From NCBI GenBank assembly GCA_030323885.1, contig CM059191.1, positions 1,178,001-1,242,000 of the forward strand: DNA of 64,000 bases. Reading direction: 5' to 3'. The position numbers and the translations under genes are program-made. Under the pieces are notes generated by a model. It did not search any database. It had not been told where the DNA came from and saw only the letters and a program-made list of their open reading frames with translations. The stretch comes from Branchipolynoe longqiensis (Eukaryota > Annelida > Polychaeta > Phyllodocida > Polynoidae). Positions 24,001-32,942 of the stretch are shown here, piece by piece. Positions within the stretch are counted from its first letter, which is position 1. The number at the start of each line of letters is the position of its first letter.

Positions 24001-25439
24001 ATTGTTTCACAATCATTTGATTACTGTCAGCAAAGTGGGGCGTTCATTGCCTTATTAAAAAAGTCAAACCTATGAACCCGACCATTTCCCAGGTCGGGAG
24101 ATTCTTGCGTATGTTAGAAAATGAAGGTTTAGGGTTTAGGGTTTGGAGCAATTAATGCTGCTAAGTGTGTTTTGTCTGTTATCCTTCCACGGATAAATGG
24201 TCAAATTATAGGGAAACATCAAGTTATTCACTGGATTCTTAGATCAATTTATGAACGAAATTCACCCAAACCGAAATATAGTCGGTTTTGGGATGTGTCT
24301 GTTGTATTTGAACTATTTAAACAATGGCCACATAACAGACATTTAGATGTTAGGAAATTAGGGTTTAAAGTAGCGTTGCTCCTATTATTAGTGACAGGAC
24401 ACAGAGGACAGACTATTGTTGCCCTGTCACTGGATGGCCTAGAAATTGATAAGAAAGAAGCCACATTTGACTTATCACAATTATTAAAGTCAAATAGATT
24501 AGGAGATCCATTGTCTACAATCAATGTAACGAGTTTTACAGAAGACCCAAAGCTATGTGTAGTTTCAGCCATTAGGGCGTATATATCCAAGACCAAGGAC
24601 TTAAGAACGTCAAAGCAACTTTTAGTCAGCTTTATTAGGCCACACAAGGGCATTTCGTGAGACACGCTTGCACGTTGGACAATTACAGTGTTAAAGGCAT
24701 CGATACGGACAAATATACGTCCCACTCGACGCGAGGTGCTATGGTGTCAAAGGCACGTCTGCTTGGGATTTCCGTTAAACGGATCCTAGCCCATGCAGGA
24801 TGGAAGACTGCACGATCGTTTGCAAGACATTATAACAAACGATTGGAGAAGTCGAGCAGTGTAGCCCGACGGTTACTGAAAGACTAAATCTACAAGAGGT
24901 GAGAATACACTTGGCTATCACCACTAATCTTGTCGATTAATGAGTCCCAATGTACTTTAAATTGTTATTGAATAGTTAACATGATATACAGGATAAAATG
25001 ATTTTACGTAAACATCTCCCTAGCCTCAGGCTAGCCTCAGGCTGTATACCGAGGTAAAATAGATTAGTTAGACGAATCTTACCTGGGTATAGATGATGGA
25101 TAACTGTTGTTTTACCGAGGTATACGCCTCGGATAGACGTGGGCTAGGGCCCACCCACCACACCCTTCCACGTCTATTCGGTTTGCTTATACCAAGAAAA
25201 CTTCACAGTTCTATTATCATTGTCATTCTTATTTTTATTATTTATTTAGATCATTTATCCTGAATAAGTAGGTAAAGATTGCTGGACCGGATGTGCTTCC
25301 CTCTCCCTAGCCCACATCTATCCGAGGCTTATAATCGGTTATAAAACACCAGTTATCCATTATCTATACCAAGGTAAGATTCGTCTAACTATATACTTAA
25401 TATATATATATTATATATATTATATATATATTTATATAT

Positions 25440-25471
<32 letters not shown>

Positions 25472-25723
25472 ATGTAGACATCTCAGGGATACGATGATAA
25501 ATAAATGTTGCCATTGTATACATTACAGATGCAGGGAACTCAATACCTGTCTGTGCCACCTACCTATTTTACAAAGGGTCAAGACATGATCCCAACTTCA
25601 AGTGCTGACATGAACCGGTCCCTGAGTTACCAGGCAGCCACGACGACCGGCCAGTGGCCCGTGTACATGCAGTGGGACGGGCAGTCGTTCAAATACGTCG
25701 TCTTACCGGAGGCTTCACAACAA

Positions 25724-25755
<32 letters not shown>

Positions 25756-28700
25756 ACAAAAGAGCAAGCAACCAGCGCCATCAACTCAGCCCATCATCCA
25801 AACACGCAAGACCAGTGATGGTGAGACCTTCCAAGTTCTACATCGTAAGTCCTATTTTGAAAAAGATAATGTGGTTTACAATGAACAGTGCGTGTTTTGT
25901 GCCTATGACGACCAAGACCCGAAATGCATTGACACAAACGTTTGCAACACCAACATTAAAGGCATTAGATGATATCATGCCATATCATTTCCTAGCCTGC
26001 AGACAAACTAAAAGTAGAGGAAAGCACTTCCTTGTCAGGTGGTGTGACGTTGGAGGCATTCGACTGGGCCCTTTCTATCCGCAAGATTTACGGATGGATC
26101 GGATGGAGCCACAACACACATCCAAATCATACGTATAGTAACCCACTTCCGGTCCCAGTGGAATAGGAATTTGTAAGGAAATATTTTGATATTCGCATAG
26201 AGAGGCCCAGTCAATTGCCTCCATTGAAAGTAGCAATCAATCAATCAATAGTTCCATCCTCTAGTCGAGGGTTGGATGCAATGGTTCTCCACTTGTCCCG
26301 ATGTTGTGCTGTTCTGATAGACTGTGAATAATTCAAGCCTGTCCACTGTGAAATATTTGTAAACCATGATGTTCTTGGTCTCCCTCTCCCTCTGCTGCCA
26401 TTCACCTTCCCTTCCAACAATGTACGGTATATTGAACTCTGACGAATGATGTGGCCAAAATAAATAAGTTTCTTTGTCTGTATAGTGGCAAACAAGCTTT
26501 TCTTATTTTTAATTTTTCTGAGAACTTCTTTGTTGGTGATCTTCTTTGTCCATGATATTTTCATCATCCTTCGATAAGTCCACATCTCAAATGCTGCTAA
26601 ACGTTTGTACATTTTCTTAGAGATTGTCCATGTCTCTGCCCCATACATTAGAGTAGACCACACATAACACTGAAGAATACGCTTCCTTGTTTGTATTAAT
26701 ATCTTACTTGATGTTAACACTCTATTCATTTTGGAGAATGTTGTTCGGGCTATTGTTATCCTTCTTTTAATTTCTTCCTCACATCTCCCATCATTTGTAA
26801 TCTTTTGTCCGAGATATATGAATTCGGATACTTGTTCTATGTTTGTGCCATCTATGGTTATATTGACATTTGGTTTATCTGTCTTTTTACTTATAACCAT
26901 TGTTTTGGTCTTCCTGGCATTCATCTTCATGTTGAATAGTATTCCAGCTTTATTGATTCTATTCACTATATCTTGTAGGTTTTTCTCACTGTCTGCTAGT
27001 ATTACACTGTCATCGGCATATCTAAGATTGTTGACGTTCATGCCACCTATTGTCACTCCCTTGCAATCTTCAATGTGTCTGAAAATCATCTCTGTGTACA
27101 GGTTAAATAGACATGGTGACAATACACACCCCTGTCGAACTCCTCGTTTAATCATAACTTCATCCGATAGGCCCTGCTCCATTTTTATAAATGCACGTTG
27201 TGTCCAGTATAAGTTCACAATTAGTTTAATGTCTTTGCCATTGACACCAATATCTTGTAAACATTTGATTAACAGTTCATGATTGACTCGGTCGAAGGCC
27301 TTCTCATAGTCAATAAAGCAGGCATAAACATCCTGGTTCACTTCACAATAACGTTCACAAATCATTCTCATATTGAAAATCCCTTCACGTGTACCTCTTC
27401 CAGATATAAACCCACTTTGTACGTTACTGATTTGTTCTTCAATTTTCTGCAGTAAAATTATTTTCAGGATCATCTTCAACATATGACTCATCAGGCTTAG
27501 TGTTCTGTACTCAGTACACAATGTTGGTTTTAGCTTCTTTGGGAGTCGTACAAATATGGATTCATTCATATTCAATGGTATAAATCCAGTCTCATAGATG
27601 TCAGTTACTAGCTTATGAATGATTTGAATCCCCACTTCATCTAGTCCTTTTATCATTTCTGATGTTATCTGGTCACTTCCAGGAGCCTTACCTGCCTTTA
27701 GATCATTGATAGCCTTCTCAACCTCTGATACTAATATAATATTCCCATCTTCTTTCTCAATTGTGGGTGGGTTCCCTCTGTCATCATTGTATAGTTTGTT
27801 TACATATTCTTCCCATCTGGACTTTATTTCATCTTCTTCAAAGAGCATTTTGCCGTCTTTGTTCTTGATACATTTACTGCTTCTCTGTCTGTATCCTTGA
27901 CCTGTTATCTCTTTCACTTTCTTGTGCATCTCTCTTGAACGATGTTGAGACTCAAGTTGTTCCACTACTTCACACTTCTTATTCCACCATTCATCTTTAG
28001 CTTTTTTGCATTCATCTTCTATTTCATTCTTCAGGTGTTTGTATTTAGGTGGATCAGTGGTTTTCACTTTCTTCCTTTCTGCCATCTTTTCTAGTATGGT
28101 TTGCGTCATCCATGATTGCTTTGTCTCTCGTTTTTTATTTGGTAACACCTCCTCTGCTGACTTGACCATGCTTTCTCTGAGAGCTTCCCATTCCATTTCA
28201 ATGTTGTTATACTCTCTCTGAGGAGTTTCTTCATTCATCAGTACACTGAATTTGTTATGAACAGAGACATTATACTTAGTTCTGTATTTTGCATCTTTTA
28301 ACATGTTCATATCCATTTGAATGTTGTTTTTAATTTTGTTCTGCTGTTTCAATTTCACTACCATACTGATTACTACTGGATTATGATCCGAACATATGTC
28401 AGCACCTGGATATGTCCTTGCCTGTTTGATACAATTTCGATATCGTTGGTTGACAAGAATGTAATCGATCTGGTTCCGACATACATCACCAGGGCTCTTC
28501 CATGTATATAGTCTTCTCTTTGGATGTTCAAATAAGGTGTTTGCAATTACTAGTTTTGATGAACAGAAATTAGATCACAACGATCATCTCATAAGTCCAA
28601 GATATTCTGTCTGGATATTCATGTTGTTCTCCAACTTTCGCATTCCAATCGCCCATAACAATTGTTATTTCTCCAGACTTGGTGTATTCCATTACCTTTT

Positions 28701-31700
28701 TGATGCTGTCATAGAACTCGTTGACTTCTTCATCATCGTGATCTGAGGTTGGTGCATAAACTTGCAGAATGTTTATATTGAACGGTTTTCCCCTCAGCTT
28801 CATCATAATAATTCTGTCAGATACTGGCCAGAATCCAATCATTGTGGCGGCAATGGACTTCTTCATCATAATTCCAACGCCATACTGATGTTTTTCATCT
28901 CCAGAATATATCATATCTACCTCACTATCACCTATCCTCCCGTCACCCGTCCATCTCGTCTCAGCTATACCTAGGATGTCAAGGTTTAGCGCTGTCATTT
29001 CCACTTTCAGGTTGTCATATCGGCCTGGTTTGTACAATGTTCGTACATTCCATGTACCAATCTTTAGCACCTTTCCTCCAGAAAGTAGCAGCCTTCCCAC
29101 AATTCCGATTCGAAGAAGGGAAGCCGGAGACAAAGGTGGGAGTTGGAGGGTAGTTTTATTCATCTTAGCAACAACGAGGGGACAGTCAGTCGACATTGTC
29201 CAGGTCGAGGGAGCCTTCCCTGATCACATGCACCTCAGCGGCTGTCCGAGCCGACCCCTACGAAGTAGCCCTTAAAAAAGAGGGTGGATGGGTGTGGTAA
29301 ATTGACGTTACAGTGCAAAGTAGCGAGGCCAAATGGTGAGCGAGGATGTGGGAGGTTTCTGGGTCAGTAGTGTTCGTCTCTGCCGCTTGGGGCATGGTGG
29401 GTACTCGGCTCCCCTCCTTGAATAAACCACAATTCGGAAATTATGCGCCAATCCAGAATAAAGCTTCTGAATCTATCCTGAAGGCAAACTGAATAGTACA
29501 GCCTGATTGGACGTAATAAAAAGTAATCATTTGAAAAAAGGTATTGGCTTTTTATCCCCTTGTAGTTGTAGTCCAGTGGCAAAACAGAAAAGCATGTTTT
29601 AGGATATATGCAATGTTTTATCATTGTGTCTAGTACATTGGAACTTCCTAAATATATTTCAGCCGGGTGACAAACACATTAAAATGGATTCCTGGTGTAT
29701 GAAAACCTACATTTTGGTTTAAAAAAATCAGTTCTCTATGTGCATTATTAGTGAAGATATGGCAAAAACAATATTTCGTGGTAGCAGGCTGTCAAAAAGA
29801 TTGCTTAAGGGTGACAGCTTGCCACCCGACTACAATATGTTCAGGAAGGTCCAATCTATCAGCAATAACAATAAAACATTGTATATACCTTAAAATGTAA
29901 TTATTAAAAGCTCCCATTTTGGCACTAGACTATTTTCATTTTCTACCCACCATCTATAATAACAATAGACAACGCTCCACTCAAAACTAATGGCCCTCTC
30001 ACACTACGACGTAACGACGTCAGCATAGGCACAACGTGAAAATAATTATATTACGTCGAACTTCTCGGCGTAATATGCAAATTCGGGACGTCAATGCCGC
30101 GTAGTTGATGTGAGCGTAACGTCGGTATAACGTCGTGCCAACCAACAATCAACCAACAACCAAACAACCAACAACCACCAGCGTAGTGAGCAGCATTCGA
30201 CTAACGTACATCTAACGTCATCGACGTTCGCCTAACGCGTTCATGATGTGAGTGTGACGTGACCCGAACATCAGAGCATCACGTCGAGCTACGTCGAAGG
30301 TTTTCAACATGTTGAAAACCTCGACGTAACTTGACGTAACTTGACGTATCTCGACGTCTGCCTAACATAACCATAATGTAACCCAACGCACCTCAAAGTA
30401 ATGACGAAAAGTCACTTACGCCAGGCTTACTTTGGCTCTTATGTCGTAGTGTGACAGCCCTTTAACATTGCAACCACAAACCACGCACCAAGGTAATTAA
30501 AATAATTCTTCAAATTTGTGTTACAGAACCCATCCAACCTGAACTAATCGAAGCTAACAAGCTAGGGCCACAACGTTAACAACCTGGACACAGGAAAGGC
30601 ACAATAACCACTAGCTTATTTCCTCAGAGGTACCCACAAGAATCGCACAAGGCATTGGGGAGACTAACAGCTCTACCCACCTACAAGCACAGCCAAGGAT
30701 GTATATTGTATATATATTTAACATGGTCTTTCTGCTGTACACGTAATAGGACGCGCATAACCAGACACGATGACCGAATGAGTTGAGCGTCCGCCTCGTT
30801 CTGGTAGGTTGTGGGATTTTAACCCCCAGGCTCGAACACTGGCCGAGTCAAACCAATGAAGTAACAATTTATACTTGTCGCTACCTAACCTGGCACTCGG
30901 CATTACTAGAATAGGGCAAGGAGCAGTGGAATGAGGAAACCAATCGTCCAGAATTGAAATTTTACCTGCTTAATCAACTAATAACAATAACAAAACAAAA
31001 TAAAACCAAGCTTTTTAAAACGTTTTAAAGCCACCAAGGGCCTACTTGTTAGATAAGTCGAAGGGTTATATAGCATGGTGTAATATAATAAGTAACATGA
31101 TCTTTCCATCGTTGGTTTGACTCGACCAGGGTTCGAACCCACGATCTACCAAAACGGGAGACGGACGCTCAACTTATTCGGCCATTCTGTCAACTAACAG
31201 AAACACGAACTCAGATTTATGTCATTCGGGGCGAGCATCCGAACCATTAGTCTAAGTTCTGTGGCTAAGCCACCCACCCATAACTACCTATGTATGTGGT
31301 ATTTGACCTAGGCAGGTGAGTGCAACTCACTGCACTTTTTCTCTCTGGAATCGTAAGTGTCATACTTATGATTGCAAATATCCAGGTAACACACTTCCAT
31401 CACAACCATAGCGAATATTTAACAACCATACAGTACTAAGCATGTACATAATCCTGGCCACGGCGCCAGTGTCATGGGAGTGATGCAAACCAACAAGAAC
31501 GCCGTGCCTAAAGTGGGACTCGAACCAGCATTTCTGCATTCCAGGCCCAATCATCCTAACCCATTAGACCATCTAAGCTCCCTGATGCAATCCCACCTCA
31601 CAATTACTTGTGTATGTGTCATTTCACCATGTGAGGTGAAAACTCACTACACTGGCCTAATGTTTGAAAAGAAGGCATATAGAATGTACACACGCCGGTA

Positions 31701-32942
31701 CCCTTATGCCCTCCCCCCTACTCACACACACACGTGAGCAAATCTGCTTGGTGAGTGTGTAAAGGAACTCAGAAATGATATTCATTTGCACCCTATATCA
31801 GCACATTCACATAGACTTAGGCCAAAGAAAAGCGCTCTTCAGAATAGCACCGTTAAGGCCACACCCTTGTTTCACACCGAATCATGATCATTCTAATAAA
31901 AAGCCTCTAAATTATTAGGAAGATAAATTGTTCTGTGAAATGCATGTATGACTATGAAGACTCAACACAAGGCACATCTGTCTTTTTTCTCTCCTTTTTT
32001 TCCTTTTGTGTTTTTGATGTGGTATATTTATTTGTGGCATGTTTTTGATGTGGTATTAAAATTTGTGATGTGCTTTTGATGTGGTATATTTATTGGTTGC
32101 ATGTGTTTGATATGGTATATTTACTTGTGCCGTGATTGTGCCGTGTTTTTTATGTATATTTATTTGTGGCATGCTTTTGATGTGGTATATTAATTTGTGG
32201 CATGCTTTTGATGTGGTATATTTATTTGTCACATGCTTTTAATTTGGCATGCTTTTGATGTATATTTATTTGTGGTGTGTTTTTGATGTGGTATATTTAT
32301 TCATGGTGTGCTTTAATGTGGTATATTTATTTGTGGCATGCGTTTGATGTATATTTATTTGTGGTCTGTTTTTGATGTGGTATATTTATTTATGGTGTGC
32401 TTTTAATGTGGTATATTTATTTATGGCATGCGTTTGATGAATATTTATTTGTGGTCTGTTTTTGATGTGGTATATTTATTTATGGTGTGCTTTTAATGTG
32501 GTATATTTATTTGCATTTGATGTGGTAGATATATTTATTTGTGGTGTTTTTGATGTATATTTATTTTGGCGTGTATTTGATGTATATTTACTTATGGCAT
32601 GCTTTTTATGTGGTATATTTACTTGTGGCGTGCTTTCGATGTGGTATATTTATTTGTCGCATGCTTTTGATGTGTTGTATTTATTTGTTGCATGCATTTG
32701 ATGTAGCATATTTATTTGTTGTGTATATTTGATGTGGTATATTTATTTGTGATGTGTTTTTGATGTGGTATGTTTATTTGCCATCTGCTTTGATTCTATG
32801 TGCAGTACCAGACCCTGGTGCCGGTGACCCTGCAGATGAATACTACCTCCTCAGTCTGGTCGCCGAACAAAAATCTGCCCAACAACCTGCACAGGTCACC
32901 AACAATCTCTCGCAGCAATCTGTCAGCACCTCACATGCGTAA
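14188..32942 (+). CDS. Heat-shock-factor family transcription factor (HSFY/HSF5-like)
   Basis: Three exons join in phase: 14188-14622, 25529-25844 and 32806-32942 (TAA). Exon 1 encodes a winged-helix HSF DNA-binding domain at about residues 9-115, with [30 protein letters not shown] and the recognition-helix signature [39 protein letters not shown] follows, which is closer to HSFY/HSF5-type factors than to HSF1. A classical HR-A/B leucine-zipper oligomerisation domain is not obvious; only a short charged helix (residues ~125-145) remains in exon 1. Exon 2 has aromatic and Q-rich sequence with a polyglutamine run of about 14 (25719-25762). Exon 3 is Q/S-rich. The TAA at 32940-32942 overlaps a perfect donor (GTAAGT, 32939-32944), so the protein may continue beyond this point. 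DIRS-1 lies in intron 1 and an RTE LINE in intron 2. The role is DNA-binding transcription control in the nucleus. Confidence 0.82.
14795..15123. repeat. (TA)n/(TG)n microsatellite region
   Basis: Long AT dinucleotide runs, a short (TG)n run and palindromic ATATATAC stretches in HSF intron 1. The short open frames here translate the repeats only. Confidence 0.85.
15124..16019. mobile_element. Foldback element with ~310-bp terminal inverted repeats
   Basis: The left arm starts GGTCACTCTCCTGAAAACTG and runs to about 15430. The right arm is its complement (from about 15690) and ends CAGTTTTCAGGAGAGTGATCC. Shared interior marks include GCACACAGTTTATTTTATTT and CCATATGTCAT. The arms are about 90% alike by eye and enclose about 260 bp. 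It sits in a TA-rich tract, so the target duplication is unreadable. It has no coding capacity. Confidence 0.8.
16020..16990. other. HSF intron 1, mostly unrecognised AT-rich DNA
   Basis: It contains a short TTAA-MITE end (TTAAAGTTGCATAGTCCGAT at 16373-16392) and otherwise nothing I recognise. Confidence 0.45.
17000..17235 (+). pseudogene. Degenerate coding remnant, possibly a transposon accessory protein
   Basis: Two short frames separated by stops read [20 protein letters not shown] and [20 protein letters not shown], a K/E-rich helical style. This resembles the C-terminal helix of Myb/SANT-like proteins that accompany Harbinger transposases. The resemblance is one of composition and pattern only. 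Confidence 0.25.
17284..17756. mobile_element. Foldback MITE rich in ACGTT/CTACGT words
   Basis: ACGTTAGTGGACGTAGTGGAGG near the left end (17302-17323) pairs with CCTCCACTACATTCAACTACGT near the right (17704-17725). The interior repeats TACGTTCAACTA-type words in both orientations. It ends just before the TTAA element at 17764. Confidence 0.6.
17764..18356. mobile_element. TTAA-flanked MITE, 17-bp TIR (GCCGTGTTCACACGGAC)
   Basis: TTAA occurs at 17760-17763 and 18357-18360, directly outside perfect 17-bp inverted ends. GTGTGAAC, CGATTCG and TGATGCGCCTCAC words recur in both orientations inside. The TTAA target fits piggyBac- or Kolobok-type mobilisation. The 74-codon frame within it has no domain. 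Confidence 0.82.
18441..18837. mobile_element. MITE-B (CAAAGACCC ends, 7-bp TSD), intact copy
   Basis: This 397-bp element has the inverted ends CAAAGACCCTATAATACTAA and TTAGTATTATAGGGTCTTTG. It is flanked by ACCCCCT at 18434-18440 and 18838-18844. It is opposite in orientation to the copy at 12484. Confidence 0.88.
18845..19335. other. HSF intron 1, nothing recognised
   Basis: AT-rich DNA without a supported gene or repeat family. Confidence 0.45.
19340..19700. mobile_element. hAT-like MITE copy, diverged
   Basis: The left end CAGGGGTGAAAGATCTCCGC and the later stretch TTCCCGCAATTCTCTGACAGTG with CGTTTTCACGGAAATTC match the 7814-8176 element. The right terminus is not clear. Confidence 0.5.
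19711..19904. mobile_element. Tigger/pogo-like MITE
   Basis: It runs from TTAAAACCTGTCTACCTGACC to GTCGATTTAGAGAGGGTTTACTGTA, the inverted version of the 10262 copy. Shared interior marks are CACTTTATTTGGGTCC and CCATTTAAAGTCGGTCCCATGG. Confidence 0.75.
20038..20330 (+). mobile_element. SINE-A, 5' truncated
   Basis: It begins at the B box (GGGTTCGAACCCCGG) and continues through the full SINE-A body to GGACGTAAAACAACAACAAAC and a CAAA-rich tail. The 67-codon frame inside is a repeat shadow. Confidence 0.85.
20333..20437 (+). repeat. Shared ~105-bp block, copy 2
   Basis: This matches 9118-9230 from CATCATCATGCTGTCAG to GTGATGTCCATGAGTCGG. It follows the SINE-A tail directly. Confidence 0.6.
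20525..20690. mobile_element. Small mariner-type MITE (ACCGTAAAAACTCG ends)
   Basis: The inverted ends are TACCGTAAAAACTCGCATA and GCCGTGAGTTTTTACGGTA. The interior repeats 'AGTCGAGGT' around 20563 and 20641. It lies within an AT-rich tract, consistent with a TA target. Confidence 0.65.
20872..21232 (+). mobile_element. SINE-A, full length
   Basis: The head is GACGGGATGGCCGAATGAGT, with a B box GGGTTCGAACCCTGG. The complete body ends ATGACGTAAAACAACAATAAAC. It lies between AT-rich tracts immediately upstream of DIRS-1. Confidence 0.85.
21301..21993 (+). other. DIRS-1 5' untranslated region
   Basis: Noncoding leader between the left terminal repeat and the gag start. The segment at 21655-21900 (around CCTGGGTTTCTTTTATGGAT and TCCGAGTTTCGTAGCATTTT) is conserved as the complement in DIRS-3 (55450-55700), and part of it in DIRS-2 (38197-38385). 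Conservation without coding suggests a functional leader. Confidence 0.6.
21994..23141 (+). pseudogene. DIRS-1 Gag-like protein, frameshifted near the start
   Basis: The start ATG at 21994 (MATKRNK) matches the MATKRSK start of DIRS-2 but falls out of frame after about 10 codons. From 22035 a 368-codon frame stays open to 23141. It has an acidic N-terminal third, a lysine run and serine tract (about residues 95-150 of that frame), then a conserved helical part ([52 protein letters not shown]) and [14 protein letters not shown]. This layout matches DIRS-2 Gag. A structural role in the ribonucleoprotein particle is inferred. No zinc knuckle is seen. Confidence 0.72.
23400..24075 (+). pseudogene. 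DIRS-1 reverse transcriptase, truncated
   Basis: Fingers and palm are present: [20 protein letters not shown], then [15 protein letters not shown] (first catalytic Asp) and [11 protein letters not shown] (the YIDD pair). The frame stops at 24073-24075, where the internal deletion joins recombinase sequence. RNase H is absent. Upstream of 23506 the reading frame shifts. The protein cannot be a full polymerase, although its three catalytic aspartates are intact. Confidence 0.78.
24076..24887 (+). pseudogene. DIRS-1 tyrosine recombinase, frameshifted
   Basis: Catalytic landmarks are visible: Arg in [17 protein letters not shown], the His/Trp motif in [12 protein letters not shown] and the Tyr in [13 protein letters not shown] 7-bp tandem duplication near 24126-24146 breaks the frame. 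A TGA at 24658-24660 and nearby indels separate the catalytic C-terminus (24657-24887) from the rest (24172-24660). The N-terminal third is missing. The recombinase integrates the circular cDNA in this retrotransposon group. Confidence 0.78.
25061..25397 (+). repeat. Terminal module 1 (inverted-repeat, 337 bp) abutting DIRS-1
   Basis: The inverted arms of about 85 bp start at TTAGACGAATCTTACCTGGG and include CATTATC/GATGATGG and GTTTTACCGAGGTATACGCC. The latter holds a CCGAGG/CCTCGG hairpin. The right arm ends GATTCGTCTAACTATATACT. There are no bases between the DIRS-1 end (..GGTAAAAT) and the module. A 33-nt stretch at 25278-25310 is the exact reverse complement of 21293-21325, just inside the left end of DIRS-1. 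Related modules lie at 51627-51940 and 62052-62365. Confidence 0.85.
25398..25470. repeat. (TA)n tract with (GA)n
   Basis: An AT dinucleotide tract followed by GAGAGAGAGA, shortly before HSF exon 2. Confidence 0.85.
26241..28564 (-). pseudogene. RTE LINE reverse transcriptase with endonuclease C-terminus
   Basis: An open frame of about 770 codons. It starts with the endonuclease end ([23 protein letters not shown]). The RT follows: [44 protein letters not shown] (catalytic Asp), [17 protein letters not shown] and [11 protein letters not shown] (YADD). The connector has [12 protein letters not shown] and GHIIRQ, typical of RTE/BovB-related LINEs. It makes cDNA at the nicked target. It is classed as a pseudogene only because it is separated from the first endonuclease half by a frameshift. 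Confidence 0.85.
28570..29196 (-). pseudogene. RTE LINE endonuclease, N-terminal part
   Basis: An EEP-superfamily endonuclease: [17 protein letters not shown] (Asn), [12 protein letters not shown] (catalytic Glu), LQVYAPTSD and [10 protein letters not shown] (Asp and Asn). It nicks target DNA for target-primed reverse transcription. The frame is lost shortly after the GDWN motif. The last motif (SDHNP) is in the next frame, at about 28380-28400, joined to the RT. Confidence 0.82.
29421..29985. other. HSF intron 2, nothing recognised
   Basis: AT-rich sequence without supported genes or repeats. Confidence 0.4.
29988..30470. mobile_element. Foldback MITE rich in ACGTCG words
   Basis: CTCTCACACTACGAC at the left end pairs with GTCGTAGTGTGACAG at the right, near CTAA/TTAA. 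The interior is dense in ACGTC, AACGTC and TTACGTCG words in both orientations. It is the same style as the 17284 element. Confidence 0.65.
30757..30990 (+). mobile_element. SINE-A variant
   Basis: The tRNA-like head GACACGATGACCGAATGAGT and the CGAACACTGGCCGAGTCAAA region are followed by ACTTGTCGCTACCTAACCTG. It ends in a different 3' part (GCAAGGAGCAGTGGAATGAGG...TTTTACCTGCTTAATCAAC), shared in reverse with 49740-49830. Confidence 0.75.
31108..31195 (-). mobile_element. SINE-A head fragment
   Basis: The reverse complement of the tRNA-like head: TTGGTTTGACTCGACCAGGG, TTCGAACCCACGATCTACC and ACGCTCAACTTATTCGGCC. Confidence 0.75.
31450..31640 (-). mobile_element. tRNA-derived SINE (SINE-C group)
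   Basis: In reverse it has a B box (GGTTCGAGTCCCAC, + GTGGGACTCGAACC) and an acceptor-like end within CCATTAGACCATCTAAGCTCC. The preceding CCTGGCCACGGCGCCAGTGTC resembles the CCTGGTCCCAGCACCAGTGTT at 33292. Confidence 0.6.
31995..32800 (+). repeat. Degenerate tandem array, ~30-33-bp unit, ending at an HSF splice acceptor
   Basis: About 25 units of the type TTTTGATGTGGTATATTTAT-TTGTGGCATGC. The last one (TTGATGTGGTATGTTTATTT, then GCCATCTGC) runs into TTTGATTCTATGTGCAG, the acceptor of HSF exon 3 at 32806. The short frames across it only translate the repeat. Confidence 0.88.

Larger units (their letters stand above)
21256..25060 (+). mobile_element. DIRS-1: DIRS-like tyrosine-recombinase retrotransposon, internally deleted
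   Basis: Its ends are inverted repeats: ATTTTACCTCGGTATACAGC followed by a doubled CCTCAGGCTAG (21256-21300), and the complement at 25014-25060. The order is gag, RT, tyrosine recombinase, all on + and in the same sense as the host HSF gene. Compared with DIRS-2 it lacks the RT thumb, RNase H and the N-terminal recombinase segment. The sequence jumps from RT (IALLKK) to recombinase ([13 protein letters not shown]) at about 24065. Several frameshifts also occur, so it is not autonomous. At 3.8 kb it is short for the group. No target duplication is expected with recombinase-mediated integration. A 337-bp module follows directly at 25061. Confidence 0.85.
26234..29420 (-). mobile_element. RTE-type non-LTR retrotransposon, nearly full length
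   Basis: It carries an apurinic-type endonuclease and a reverse transcriptase on the - strand, inside HSF intron 2 and antisense to the gene. The 3' end is marked by a (TTGA)n tail, seen on + as CAATCAATCAATCAATAG at 26234-26251. The 5' limit is approximate. One small deletion with a frameshift near 28565-28600 splits the reading frame. Otherwise both enzymes keep their key residues, so the insertion looks young. Confidence 0.85.

Noticed and set aside
24126..24146. Telomere-like GGTTTAGGGTTTAGGGTTT in DIRS-1
   Set aside because: The matching position in DIRS-2 lacks the extra unit. This is a 7-bp tandem duplication inside recombinase coding sequence, not telomeric DNA.
26731..27282. 183-codon + strand frame
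   Set aside because: It is the complement of the RTE reverse transcriptase.
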